From Planctomycetota bacterium (GTDB lineage Bacteria > Planctomycetota > UBA1135 > GCA-002686595): DNA of 39,401 nucleotides. The notes beneath the pieces are model-generated. The model saw nothing but the letters and a program-made list of their open reading frames with translations. It was not told the DNA's origin and did no database searches. Made by a program: the position numbers and the translations under genes. Below are positions 1 to 7,111 of the stretch, in pieces. The stretch spans positions 1-39,401 of the forward strand of contig NZBA01000087.1 of assembly GCA_002686265.1 (NCBI GenBank). The letters run 5' to 3'. Numbering within the stretch: the stretch's first letter is position 1; each line of letters opens with the position of its first letter.

Positions 1-717
1 GAAGGGACCACTGGGGAAGGAGGCCTCTGCAGCCAGGGAGGATTTGCCGCCGGCGGTATCACCACCATCGTCCTGGAACGCGACAGCCGCCGTCAGGCAG
101 GTGCCGTCGCCGGCGCCGTAAGCGCCTTCGTTGGTGCTGCCCGCGCCGTCGCCCATCAGATCGACGGCCACGCGACCGGTGATCTCGTACTCGTCGCCGG
201 TGGTGTCGGCGCCGTCCATGACGGCAAGCCACCAGCCTACCGTGCCCATGTCGCCGCTCAGTTGCAGGCCGGCGTCGCGCGCCGATCCCGCGGCTCCCAA
301 CATCGAGCGGTCGATGAAGAAGGTCTGGTTGCGGTCGATCAGGGCGCTGGTCAGGGTCGGCGCGCGGAACACGCCCATCTGGGCCGAGATGCCGCCGATG
401 CCGAAGGTGGCGTAGGCGTCCACGAGGCCGGCGGTGCCGCCGGCGGCGTCGAGGCTGACGAAGTAGCCGTAGTCACCGTTCGAGCCGCTGGCGTTCAGGC
501 GAACGCTGCGCAGGGCGAAGTCGCCCATGTCGGTGTCACTGTTGTTGTCGTAGGCGATGATGGCCCAGCCATCCAGAGACGGGCCGCCGTCCAGCGTGGA
601 CAGGCTCGAGGACAGCGCCTCGAGTTCCCGATCCAGCTCCGGCCACTCCGTCTCGGAGGCAAAGCCTGTCGCGCAGACCAGGGTGCCGGCCAGCGCTGTT
701 GTGAAGAACTTGTTCAT
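1..717 (-). CDS. Outer-membrane porin, OprO/OprP-like, C-terminus beyond the window
   Basis: The reading frame is open from the ATG at 717 to the window edge, so 239 codons of a longer protein are visible. It begins MNKFFTTALAGTLVCATGFA, a typical Sec signal peptide with likely cleavage near residue 20. A short acidic helical stretch follows (ELDRELEALSSSL), then alternating beta-strand-like segments such as GDYGYFVSLDA and GGISAQMGVFRAP. The 'G-x-F-R-x-P ... fidRs' pattern resembles phosphate-selective porins O and P, trimeric outer-membrane channels for phosphate or polyphosphate. GGAG lies about ten bases upstream of the ATG. The family assignment rests on the N-terminal half only. Any secreted beta-rich protein remains possible, and the substrate cannot be read from the sequence. 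Confidence 0.6.
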   Translation of the reverse strand, partial: MNKFFTTALAGTLVCATGFASETEWPELDRELEALSSSLSTLDGGPSLDGWAIIAYDNNSDTDMGDFALRSVRLNASGSNGDYGYFVSLDAAGGTAGLVDAYATFGIGGISAQMGVFRAPTLTSALIDRNQTFFIDRSMLGAAGSARDAGLQLSGDMGTVGWWLAVMDGADTTGDEYEITGRVAVDLMGDGAGSTNEGAYGAGDGTCLTAAVAFQDDGGDTAGGKSSLAAEASFPSGPF

Positions 718-1315
718 GTGAGTTGCACTCCAAAGGAGAGAAGAGAGACCACAGAGAGAAAGGGATGGGGTCTAGAGCGCGCAGAGAATGCCCTGCGCCC
801 GGGGTCAGGAAAAGCCCCCAGCACGGAAAATCGTGCCGAGAACTGACCCTTCTGATCGGCGGGCAGGCCGATGGCCTGCCCCAAAAGCAGCCCGTACCCG
901 GCGGGGAGTCCTAAGATATGCAAGGACAAGTGCTTGGGGCTGGGACTCGGGTGCCCACGGAGCTCTGTCGAGACCCCCGACTTGGACCAAGGAACAGCCC
1001 CCAGGTCCCGTCAGGGCTCCCCCGCTCGCTCGGAGAGTCATCCCTAAGTGGTTCTGGAAAAGAGAGTTAGGGGTCCAGCTTGCCTGCCCGCGAGGGGGCC
1101 CGCGAGCGGGGGCCGGCGGTCCACGCCGACCGCGGCCGCATCCGACGGTGGGCCGCCAAGGAGGGGGAAAAGTCCCCGTGGGGGCGCGGGATTCCCACGG
1201 ACGGGCCTCGACCCCCGTTCGCGACCCTTCCGGCGGCCCTCTTGGGGCCGGAAGAGCCTCCGAGGGGCCCTTGGCGAGCCCGCGACGACGTGCTCCTTCC
1301 CCTCGTATGTCCCCC
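718..1315. other. Intergenic region with hairpins, no supported gene
   Basis: About 600 bases separate the porin from arfB. Open frames here on both strands are GC-driven and show no recognisable protein. Visible structures are a perfect 9-bp hairpin (861-869 with 873-881, loop GAT), a smaller one (GCACG/CGTGC around 821-836), and a 7-bp inverted repeat CCGTGGG/CCCACGG (1176-1182 with 1194-1200). The bases AGCAGCCCGT at 885-894 match one arm of the dispersed repeat described elsewhere in this window. The region most likely holds the long leader and promoter of the porin, but I cannot place a -10/-35 pair with confidence. Confidence 0.5.
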
Positions 1316-1735
1316 TTATTCCAGCTCGCGCCGTCCGCGCTTGGTCTGGGAGCGACGCTGCTTCTCGTCCAGGCGCCTGCGGACCGCCGCGCGCGTCGGG
1401 CGCGTGGGGCGCCGGGACTTGCGGACCGCCGTGGCCTCGCGGAGCAGGGCCGCCAGGCGCTCCCTGGCGTCCTCCAGGTTACGGGCTCGCCGGCGCGTGC
1501 GCTGGGAGGTCACGATCAGCTCTCCACCGCCCGAGAGGCGCGGCGCCAAGCGCTCGAGGGCCCGCTCCCGCTGGGCTTCGGAGAGGGCCGCGCTGCGCGT
1601 CACGCTGAAGCGTAGGGTCACGCGCGTCTCCACCTTGTTGACGTTCTGTCCCCCCGGGCCCCCCGAGCGCGAGAAGGTGGCCGCCAGCTCCTCGGGCGGG
1701 ATCACGAGGCGGGAGGTCACGCGCAGCGGCTCCAT
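1316..1735 (-). CDS. arfB: Alternative ribosome-rescue factor ArfB (peptidyl-tRNA hydrolase YaeJ)
   Basis: This 139-residue protein releases nascent chains from ribosomes stalled on truncated mRNA. The N-terminal release-factor-like domain holds the catalytic GGQ at residues 28-30 within SGGPGGQNVNKVETR, the signature of the ArfB/ICT1 class. The C-terminal 40 residues are very basic (KSRRPTRPTRAAVRRRLDEKQ and on). In characterised ArfB such a tail enters the empty mRNA channel. Length and domain order match E. coli ArfB (about 140 residues). It lies 39 bases downstream of the DUF971 gene on the same strand and probably shares its transcript. No tmRNA gene is visible here. Confidence 0.93.
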   Translation of the reverse strand: MEPLRVTSRLVIPPEELAATFSRSGGPGGQNVNKVETRVTLRFSVTRSAALSEAQRERALERLAPRLSGGGELIVTSQRTRRRARNLEDARERLAALLREATAVRKSRRPTRPTRAAVRRRLDEKQRRSQTKRGRRELE

Positions 1736-1774
1736 GGAAGGAGTGTACCCCCGCGACGCCCGCGTCGGGGACGA

Positions 1775-2080
1775 TCAGTCCTCTCCCGTGCCGTCCCGGC
1801 GCAGGGCGCTGAAGGGGAAGATCCCCGTGTCGTGCCCGTCGGAGAAGCGCAGGGTGAGCCCGTAGTGCCCGACGAGGCGCAGGTCGGTCTGGGTCAGGTC
1901 TGCGGGCACGCTCACGGGGTCATGGGTCCGCACGCCGGTGACCTCGTTGACGCACCCGGCACAGGGGCAGAGGCCGCGCAGTACGCTCGTGCGGTAGGCG
2001 GTCACGTGACCGTCGGTCCACTCGATGCTCACGCGAGTCGGGTCGGAGCCGGTGATGACCTTGGGTTCTTGGGAGGGCAT
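1775..2080 (-). CDS. DUF971 (GBBH-like N-terminal) domain protein
   Basis: A small single-domain protein, 101 residues from the ATG at 2080. The frame stays open upstream to 2167, but that extension is arginine/proline-rich (MRPPCGAMAPRGVLSPRPRT) and reads like non-coding GC-rich sequence, so the internal start MPSQEPKVI is preferred. The core shows the DUF971 pattern: a strand 'VSIEWTDGHVTAYRTSVLRGLCPCAGCVN', an 'H...DPVSV' stretch and a closing 'YGLTLRFSDGHDTGIFPFSAL'. The domain resembles the N-terminus of gamma-butyrobetaine hydroxylase. Stand-alone copies are often found near iron-sulfur or cofactor genes, but no firm function is known. The CxxC (CPCAGC) could bind metal. Confidence 0.8.
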   Translation of the reverse strand: MPSQEPKVITGSDPTRVSIEWTDGHVTAYRTSVLRGLCPCAGCVNEVTGVRTHDPVSVPADLTQTDLRLVGHYGLTLRFSDGHDTGIFPFSALRRDGTGED

Positions 2081-2187
2081 GGCTGCACGCGGAGCGAGGC
2101 TGCGGGGAGTGCGCGGTCGCGGTGAGAGCACGCCCCGGGGAGCCATCGCGCCGCACGGCGGGCGCATGCCGCGCCGGCTTCAGAAGC

Positions 2188-2263
2188 TGGTGGGCGGGAC
2201 CGGACTTGAACCGGTGACCCCTTGATTTTCAGTCAAGTGCTCTACCAACTGAGCTACCCGCCC
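2188..2263 (-). tRNA. tRNA-Phe (GAA), CCA encoded
   Basis: Read on the minus strand, the 5' acceptor arm GGGCGGG (2263-2257) pairs with CCCGCCC (2198-2192). Then come discriminator A (2191) and a genomically encoded CCA (2190-2188). The D-arm contains TAGCTCAGTTGGTAGAGC. The anticodon stem-loop is CTTGA-CTGAAAA-TCAAG with anticodon GAA. The T-arm is CCGG-TTCAAGT-CCGG. All four arms pair, and the length is 76 with CCA. Confidence 0.97.
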
Positions 2264-2275
2264 GACGGAGCGCAG

Positions 2276-2303
2276 ATTATGCCGCCCCGCGGGCGCGGGG
2301 CAA
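2276..2303 (-). promoter_or_regulatory. Probable sigma70-type promoter of tRNA-Phe
   Basis: On the minus strand a CATAAT -10 hexamer (2281-2276, 5 of 6 to consensus) lies 12 bases before the mature tRNA 5' end. A TTGCCC -35-like hexamer (2303-2298, 4 of 6) is 16 bases further upstream. The spacer contains a perfect 7-bp palindrome (GCCCCGC at 2284-2290 with GCGGGGC at 2295-2301). That palindrome could serve as a terminator for ribF or modulate the promoter. Confidence 0.5.
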
Positions 2304-2345
2304 CTCCCGGCTGAGGGACACTCGCCCCGCGCGGGACATTGCCCG

Positions 2346-2379
2346 AGCAGCCCGTGAGAGAAACGCCGACGGGCTGCTA
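2346..2379 (-). repeat. Stop-codon-overlapping hairpin repeat, copy 1 (ribF end)
   Basis: The element begins with the ribF stop codon TAG (2379-2377) and continues CAGCCCGTCGGCG, then TTTCTCTC, then ACGGGCTGCT. AGCAGCCCGT (2378-2369 on the minus strand, starting inside the stop codon) pairs perfectly with ACGGGCTGCT (2355-2346): a 10-bp stem with a 13-base loop. Copies at 12292-12325 and 20897-20930 align without gaps, and part of the loop (GGCGT..CTCT) is conserved. There is no T-tract, so it is not a textbook intrinsic terminator. Confidence 0.75.
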
Positions 2380-3321
2380 GCGCGTCCGCTCGAGGACCTC
2401 GCGCGCCCGCTCCACGTCCCGGCCGATCTGGGTCCGCAGGGCGTCGAGGCCGTCGAAGCGCCGCTCGGACCTCAGGCGGGCCACGAACTCGAGCTCGACG
2501 TGCGAGCCGTAGAGGTCACGCTCGACACCGAGCAAGTGCACCTCGACCAACGGCTCGGGGGGGGCCTGCTCGTCCACCGTGGGGCGATAACCGATGTTGC
2601 AGGCCGCGGGCAGGGGCTCGGCCGGGGCGTCGGCGGCGCGCTGGAGGTGGGCGAAGCAGGCGTAGACCCCCGGCGGAGGGTGGAGCTGGTGGTCGAGATC
2701 GAGGTTGGCGGTCGGGAATCCCAGCTCGCGTCCCAGCTCGGCCCCGCGCACGACCTTGCCGAAGGCGCTCACCCGGCGGCCGAGCATCCGCGCCGCGCCG
2801 GTGAGGTCCCCGAGCTCGACGGCCTCTCGGATGGCCGTGCTCGAGATGGCTCGCTCTCCGGCGACCACCTTGGGCACGACCTCGACATCGCAGCCGAGCT
2901 CCCGCAGGCGCACGGGCGTCCCCCCGCGGTCGTGGCCGAACTTGCTGTCGAAGCCCAGAACGAAGGCGATCGCCCCCAGGCGGGCGACGAGGACCTCCCG
3001 CACGAAGTCCTCCGCCCTCACGGCGCGCAGCTCCTCGTCGAACTCCAGGACAAGGGTGTGGGCGACCCCGGCCCGGGCGAAGAGCTCCAGGCGGTGATCG
3101 AGGGGCGTCAGGATGCGCGGGGCGCGCCCGAGGAGGACCGCCTTGGGGTGCCCGGAGAAGGTGACCACCGTCGGCCGGGCGCCCAGGGCCTCGGCGCGCG
3201 CCAGGTTGGCTTCCAGGATGGCCCGGTGGCCGAGGTGGACCCCGTCGAAGACCCCGATCGAGACCACGGCGGTGTCCTCGGGGGCTTCCGGCAGGCTCCC
3301 CACCCCGCGGCTGGTGATCAT
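2377..3321 (-). CDS. ribF: Bifunctional riboflavin kinase / FAD synthetase RibF
   Basis: The protein converts riboflavin to FMN and then FAD in the cytoplasm. It has 314 residues from the ATG at 3321, close to the usual 300-320. The longer upstream frame (to 3537) overlaps def and looks non-coding. The N-terminal adenylyltransferase domain shows GVFDGVHLGH at residues 23-32 (nucleotide-binding HxGH), GFDSKFGHDRGG and SSTAIREAV. The C-terminal flavokinase domain shows GRELGFPTANL, then GVYACF and NIGYRPTV, with the final YGSHVELEFV...LR segment of the family. It follows def by 31 bases on the same strand, so the two are probably co-transcribed. Its TAG stop is the first triplet of a repeated hairpin. 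Confidence 0.95.
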   Translation of the reverse strand: MITSRGVGSLPEAPEDTAVVSIGVFDGVHLGHRAILEANLARAEALGARPTVVTFSGHPKAVLLGRAPRILTPLDHRLELFARAGVAHTLVLEFDEELRAVRAEDFVREVLVARLGAIAFVLGFDSKFGHDRGGTPVRLRELGCDVEVVPKVVAGERAISSTAIREAVELGDLTGAARMLGRRVSAFGKVVRGAELGRELGFPTANLDLDHQLHPPPGVYACFAHLQRAADAPAEPLPAACNIGYRPTVDEQAPPEPLVEVHLLGVERDLYGSHVELEFVARLRSERRFDGLDALRTQIGRDVERAREVLERTR

Positions 3322-3352
3322 TGGCCCCTGGCGTGCTGGCGCGGCATCGGCC

Positions 3353-3886
3353 TCAGCCCCGGTCCCGCGCGGCCTGGTAGCGTTCGGCGAGCTCCTCGAG
3401 GAAGGACCGGTTGCGCAGCTTGTCGGCGGGGGACATGCGATCGACCAGCAGGACCCCCTCGAGGTGGTCGAACTCGTGCTGCGCGACGCGGCTCGCGAAC
3501 CCCTCGTAGGTTGCCTCCAGGGGCTTGCCGGCGGCATCGACGGCGGTGATCCGACAGCGGTCGGGGCGGCGGACCTCGGCGTAGATGCTCGGGAAGGAGA
3601 GGCACCCCTCCTCGTGCAGGGTCACGGGGCCCGAGCGATCGACGATCTCGGGATTGACCAGCACCACGTCGTCCTCGGGGGCGCCGGTGGGGTTGAAGAC
3701 CAGGATGCGTCGCCGGTCGCCGACCTGGGGAGCGGCCAGGCCGACCCCGCCGCTCTTGCGCATGCACTCGAACATGGCCTCCACGAAGGCCTCGAGATCG
3801 GGGCCGAAGGCCTCCACCTCCCCAGCCCGCTTGCGCAGGACGGGCTCGGGGTAGAGGGTCAGTTGGAGCTCGAGGGCTTCGGACAT
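3353..3886 (-). CDS. def: Peptide deformylase
   Basis: This metalloenzyme removes the formyl group from the N-terminal methionine of new proteins. All three family motifs are intact in 177 residues: GVGLAAPQVG (47-56), EGCLS (93-97, metal ligand C95) and QHEFDH (136-141, metal ligands H137 and H141, catalytic E138). The start MSEALELQLTLYPEPVLR is canonical for the N-terminal strand of the family. It heads a def-ribF transcript and is divergent from the TPR gene, with a 128-base shared intergenic region. Confidence 0.97.
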   Translation of the reverse strand: MSEALELQLTLYPEPVLRKRAGEVEAFGPDLEAFVEAMFECMRKSGGVGLAAPQVGDRRRILVFNPTGAPEDDVVLVNPEIVDRSGPVTLHEEGCLSFPSIYAEVRRPDRCRITAVDAAGKPLEATYEGFASRVAQHEFDHLEGVLLVDRMSPADKLRNRSFLEELAERYQAARDRG

Positions 3887-3931
3887 GGCGGGGGCGGGGA
3901 CTGCGGGAACGACGGCTGAGGATAGCCCGCG

Positions 3932-3960
3932 TTGACGCTCCCACGCCGCGCCCCTAAGAT
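3932..3960 (+). promoter_or_regulatory. Sigma70-type promoter upstream of the TPR-rpsT genes
   Basis: TTGACG (3932-3937, 5 of 6 to the -35 consensus) is followed after exactly 17 bases by TAAGAT (3955-3960, 4 of 6 to the -10). A start site near 3967 would give a leader of roughly 48 bases before the TTG start at 4015. An AGGAGG at 3990-3995 lies within that leader. This is the clearest promoter in the window. Confidence 0.6.
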
Positions 3961-4014
3961 TTTCCGCCCCCAGCGGGTGGGCGAACGGTAGGAGGCGCGG
4001 CGGGCGAGCAGGAA

Positions 4015-5346
4015 TTGGATTTCTCCAAGCACATCCAGAAGGCGGAAGAGGCCGCGCGGAGGAAGAACTACGACTTCGCCGTGGAGCTCTACCAGCAGTT
4101 GCTCGAGATCGACCCCGACCAGGGCGACGCGCGGGCCGGCCTGCGGCGTGTGCTCAAGAAACGACATGAGGCCAAGCAGGGCGGGCGCTTCCTGCGCGCT
4201 CTCTCCGGCGCCGCTCCGCTCACCCTCGCCCGCACCCTACGCAAGGCGGGCCGCCACGACGCCTGCGCCAAGTCTCTCGAATCCTACCTTGCCACCAGCC
4301 CGCTCAACGTCGAAGCCAACCTGATGCTCGGCCGGGAGCTCGAGGCTGCCGGGCACTTCCAGTCGGCTCGGGCGGTGTACGAGTTCGTGGCCGAGATCGA
4401 CCCGCGCAACCCCGAGGGCCTCAAGAGCGCCGGGGAGATGGTGCGGCGCGCCGGCGACCCGGTCGCGGCGCTGAAGTACTACGAACGCGCTCTCGATGCC
4501 GATCCTCGGGATCAGGACGCGCTCAAGGCGCGCAAGAACCTCGCGGCGGAGACCGCCCTCCAGAGCGGGGGGTTCGAGACCGCGCGCCACAGCCGCGACC
4601 AGATCAAGGACAAGGACGAGGCGCGAGCGCTCGAGCGCTCGCAGCGTTTGCACCTCTCCGAGGGAGAATTGCGGGAGGAGCTCGAGCGCCTCGAGGGACG
4701 TTTCAGCGAGGCCCCCTCCAACCCGGACCTGATGGTCGAGATGGCCGGCGTCCACGAGAAGCTCGAGGACCCCGAGGCCGCCCTCGACATGCTCGAGCGC
4801 GCGGCGGACTACCGCAAGGGGTCCTTCGACCTCGTGCGGCGGTTGGGAGGCCTGAAGTCCAAGGTTCTCAAGCGCCGTCTCTCGCGGGCGGACAAGGACG
4901 GAAACGCCGAGGAGGCGAGCCGGATCGAGGAGCAGCTGCGCTACTTCCAGGTCGAGAGCGCCCGCAGCCTGCTGAGCCTGCGCCCCGCGGACGCGGGCCT
5001 GCGGGTGCAGCTCGGCAAGCTCCTTCTGCGCTCGGGATCCCACGATGAGGCCCTGGCGGAGTTCCAGAAGGCGGTCGATGACCCGCGCCAGAAGGCGGAC
5101 GCCCTGTTCTACCTGGGACAGGCGTTTCAGAAGAAGGGCTTCGGGGACCTGGCGCGCAAGCACTTCGAGCGTGCCCTCGAGGGAGCGGGAGCCGGGGACG
5201 ACCGGACCAAGGAGATCCTGTACAATCTCGGCGAGATCGCGGAGGCCGAGGGCGAGGACGAGACCGCTCGTTCCTGGTATTCCCGCATCTTCGAGGTCGA
5301 CATCGGCTACCGCGACGTGGCCGGGAAGATGGAACGATTCAAGTAG
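4015..5346 (+). CDS. Tetratricopeptide-repeat protein
   Basis: A 443-residue soluble protein built mainly of TPR helices. Clear units include 'AARRKNYDFAVELYQQLLEIDPD' near residue 15 and 'AGHFQSARAVYEFVAEIDPRN', 'GDPVAALKYYERALDADPRD' and 'GSHDEALAEFQKAVDD' further along. The ending is 'GEDETARSWYSRIFEVDIGYRDV'. No signal peptide or enzyme domain is visible, so it is probably a cytoplasmic scaffold. The start is TTG at 4015: no ATG or GTG occurs in frame between it and the upstream TAA at 3955. The AGGAGG is 19 bases away, and the nearer AGCAGGA is almost adjacent to the start, so the exact start is uncertain. rpsT follows 13 bases later, implying co-transcription. Confidence 0.85.
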   Translation: MDFSKHIQKAEEAARRKNYDFAVELYQQLLEIDPDQGDARAGLRRVLKKRHEAKQGGRFLRALSGAAPLTLARTLRKAGRHDACAKSLESYLATSPLNVEANLMLGRELEAAGHFQSARAVYEFVAEIDPRNPEGLKSAGEMVRRAGDPVAALKYYERALDADPRDQDALKARKNLAAETALQSGGFETARHSRDQIKDKDEARALERSQRLHLSEGELREELERLEGRFSEAPSNPDLMVEMAGVHEKLEDPEAALDMLERAADYRKGSFDLVRRLGGLKSKVLKRRLSRADKDGNAEEASRIEEQLRYFQVESARSLLSLRPADAGLRVQLGKLLLRSGSHDEALAEFQKAVDDPRQKADALFYLGQAFQKKGFGDLARKHFERALEGAGAGDDRTKEILYNLGEIAEAEGEDETARSWYSRIFEVDIGYRDVAGKMERFK

Positions 5347-5359
5347 GTTCAAGAGACAG

Positions 5360-5614
5360 ATGCCGAACAACAAGCAAGCGAGCAAACGACTGCGCCAGAG
5401 CGCAAGGCTGCGGGACGCCAACAAGGTCTTCCGCAGCGCCATGCGATCCGCCGTGAAGAAGGTCACCGGAGCCGGGACGGCCGAGGAAGCCCAGGCCCAC
5501 CTGCCGGAGGCGATGAGCCGGGTGGACAAGGCGGCCCAGAAGAACATCATTCACGGCAACGCGGCGGCACGCACCAAGCGGCGCCTGTCGAACGCGGTCG
5601 GCTCGAAGTCATAG
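5360..5614 (+). CDS. rpsT: 30S ribosomal protein S20
   Basis: An 84-residue, very basic protein that binds 16S rRNA in the small subunit. It has the family pattern: N-terminal MPNNKQASKRLRQSARLRDA (the usual 'K-S-A-x-K-R-x-R' helix), central FRSAMRSAVKKV, and the 'IIHGNAAARTKRRLS' stretch corresponding to the conserved 'G.IH.N.AARKKSRL' ending. It begins 13 bases after the TPR gene and probably shares its promoter at 3932-3960. The ATG at 5360 has GAGA six to nine bases upstream. Confidence 0.96.
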   Translation: MPNNKQASKRLRQSARLRDANKVFRSAMRSAVKKVTGAGTAEEAQAHLPEAMSRVDKAAQKNIIHGNAAARTKRRLSNAVGSKS

Positions 5615-5641
5615 CCGCCCCAGGCGTAGGCCTTCCCCTTC

Positions 5642-6049
5642 ATGGCCGGGCGCCTTGCATCCTCGGCACGCGACGCGGACCGGAACCTCCGGCCGCTGCA
5701 CGTTCCCATGCGGCGTGAGGAACTGCTGATCGAGGCGCGTTCGATGGTGGAGGACCTCGCGCGTTGGACTCTGCTCGGGGCGGACGAGGAGGGGCTCGGG
5801 GCGGACGAGGAGGGGCTCGGGGCGGACGAGGAGGGGCTCGGGGCGGACGAGGAGGGCGGTACGCTCGAATGCACCCGGGCCGGCGGGCTCCTGCGCGCGA
5901 CCTCGCGGATCACGATCCGGGTTGACGGTCCGGAGGGCATTCCCTCGGCGGTGCTGAGCGTGGGCTCTCGGAGCGAGGGACGCGGCCTGTCTCGCGACCG
6001 CGCCAACGTGGTCGAGCTCGTGCGGCCCTTCGAGCGGCGCGTTTGCTGA
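5642..6049 (+). CDS. Small hypothetical protein with four LGADEEG repeats
   Basis: I do not recognise this 135-residue protein. The plus frame shows the G/C-rich third codon positions of the neighbouring genes, so it looks coding. The sequence runs MAGRLASSARDADRNL...MRREELLIEARSMVEDLARWTL, then four exact heptapeptides LGADEEG, then a beta-rich tail (TSRITIRVDGPEGIPSAVLSV) ending LVRPFERRVC. A second possible start is the ATG at 5708 (MRREELL); neither start has a clear ribosome-binding site. It lies 27 bases after rpsT and is followed by a 9-bp hairpin. No signal peptide or membrane segment is seen. Confidence 0.5.
   Translation: MAGRLASSARDADRNLRPLHVPMRREELLIEARSMVEDLARWTLLGADEEGLGADEEGLGADEEGLGADEEGGTLECTRAGGLLRATSRITIRVDGPEGIPSAVLSVGSRSEGRGLSRDRANVVELVRPFERRVC
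5773..5856 (+). repeat. Four exact tandem copies of a 21-bp unit
   Basis: The unit GCTCGGGGCGGACGAGGAGGG occurs four times with no mismatch at 5773-5793, 5794-5814, 5815-5835 and 5836-5856. The unit length is a multiple of three and encodes the heptapeptide LGADEEG on the plus strand. Lack of divergence, including silent changes, points to recent expansion by slippage or recombination. Confidence 0.95.
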
Positions 6050-6556
6050 CGGACCTCTCCCCGCTCGCGACGGGTGGGGGCTTGCGAGCGGGTGGCTCCA
6101 AGGCCCGCTCGGCATCCGCCCGCGGAGGCATCGGTGATGCCAGCGAGGCTCGGCCGGAGCGACCGGGAGCGAGTCGCGGGGGGAGCGTGACGCTCCGCGC
6201 CGGGGCCGGGAGGGATCCGGCGGTGCTCGCCGGACGAATCTCTTACAGACTGGCTCGGGAAGGGCGGAGGAGGGCTTCTCCAGGCCTGTACCACACGCAC
6301 ATCGCCGTAGAGGCCCCTGGGAGCGTCCCGACCCCTGTGATGGGCCCGCGGAGGCGAAACCGCAGGCATGCACCACCGAGATAGAGACGCGGAAAGGGGG
6401 TTCCCGGTTCCTCAGGGCGCGATTTTCTTCCCCGAGATCCTCGTCGGAGAGCGGATTTCGGTTCAGAATGCAGAGGACGCACGAGTCGCCGCCAGCATCG
6501 TCGTGCCACTCTCAGAATCTCCCTCCACCCCTCTGCTACTACGAGGTTTGTTTGAA
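6050..6556. other. Intergenic region with several hairpins, no supported gene
   Basis: About 500 bases between the LGADEEG protein and the secreted-protein pair. No frame gives a convincing protein. Visible structures are the 9-bp hairpin just after the upstream stop, a compact GAGCGT/ACGCTC palindrome (6183-6195), and a perfect 7-bp hairpin TCCGGCG/CGCCGGA (6216-6222 with 6228-6234). The last 120 bases are less GC-rich and probably hold the promoter of the 6557 gene, but no clear hexamer pair was found. Confidence 0.45.
6060..6092 (+). terminator. Hairpin after the LGADEEG gene
   Basis: CCCGCTCGC (6060-6068) pairs perfectly with GCGAGCGGG (6084-6092) around a 15-base loop, starting 11 bases after the stop codon at 6049. 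The position suggests a terminator. No T-tract follows, so it may need Rho or act as a 3' mRNA stabiliser. Confidence 0.4.
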
Positions 6557-7096
6557 ATGAAGCGCATTATCCCGCTCTGCACCGCGGCCCTGTTGGCTGG
6601 CGGCGCCCTGGGGCTGGCCCAGATCGAGCGCCTGACCTTGCCCCAGATGGTGGCCAAGACCGACGGCTCGGTCCACGGCACCATCACCGCGCGCGAGGTC
6701 ATTCGTATCGACCCCCCCATCGACGGACCCGAGCTGTACTACACGCACCTGACCATCGAGGGTACTTCCCTCGAGACCGGTCAGGCTACGAGCGTCGTCG
6801 TCACCTATCCCGGTGGCTGGATCGACGACGAGCAGGGCGTGAACAACTCCGAGGCCCCGGCCGAGGACGACGTCAAGATCGGCAACGAGGTCGTGGCCTT
6901 CTACAAGTGGTCCGACAACATGGGCGGCGACTTGGCCGCGAACGCGCTCTACGCTTCACACGGGGGCCTGTACCAGGTCGTCGAGGGCCGGACCCAACAT
7001 GTGGTCCTGGGGCAGGGCGAGGGCTATGCGATCTCGAGCAACACCGCGCTCGGCGACCTTGGTCAGCAGATCAAGTCGCTGGCCGAAGGCAAGTAG
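6557..7096 (+). CDS. Secreted protein of unknown function, upstream partner of the matrixin
   Basis: A 179-residue exported protein that I do not recognise as a named family. From the ATG at 6557 it begins MKRIIPLCTAALLAGGALGLA, a clean signal peptide with likely cleavage after ALGLA. The in-frame upstream extension to 6368 would bury this signal and is rejected. The mature part looks beta-rich, with no catalytic signature. It includes an acidic surface stretch (GWIDDEQGVNNSEAPAEDD), 'VVAFYKWSDNMGG' and a C-terminal 'QHVVLGQGEGYAIS'. An ACGAGG lies upstream of the start. It is 15 bases upstream of the metalloprotease gene on the same strand, suggesting co-expression, possibly as inhibitor, chaperone or co-substrate (inference). 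Confidence 0.7.
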   Translation: MKRIIPLCTAALLAGGALGLAQIERLTLPQMVAKTDGSVHGTITAREVIRIDPPIDGPELYYTHLTIEGTSLETGQATSVVVTYPGGWIDDEQGVNNSEAPAEDDVKIGNEVVAFYKWSDNMGGDLAANALYASHGGLYQVVEGRTQHVVLGQGEGYAISSNTALGDLGQQIKSLAEGK

Positions 7097-7111
7097 AGGA
7101 GGAAGAACACA

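Noticed and set aside
1048..1865. Several overlapping plus-strand frames opposite arfB and in the gap before it
   Set aside because: All are products of high GC with few stops: arginine/proline/glycine-rich, no domains, and partly antisense to the clear ArfB frame.
5612..5640. A degenerate stop-codon repeat after rpsT (TAGCCGCCCCAGGCGTAGG)
   Set aside because: It shares TAGCCGCCC and GGCGT but needs a gap to align and lacks the CGGGCTGC arm, so similarity is too short to trust.
5551..6376. Long minus-strand open frames over the 21-bp repeats
   Set aside because: They are low-complexity (RPEPLLV or SSAPSPS repeats), arginine/proline-rich and cross an evident non-coding region. Codon usage favours the plus frame.
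6340..6420. Possible riboswitch-like segment (GCGGAGGCGAAACCGC and flanks)
   Set aside because: A short GCGG/CCGC stem and some purine loops are visible, but the conserved cores of cyclic-di-GMP, cobalamin or other known riboswitches are not.
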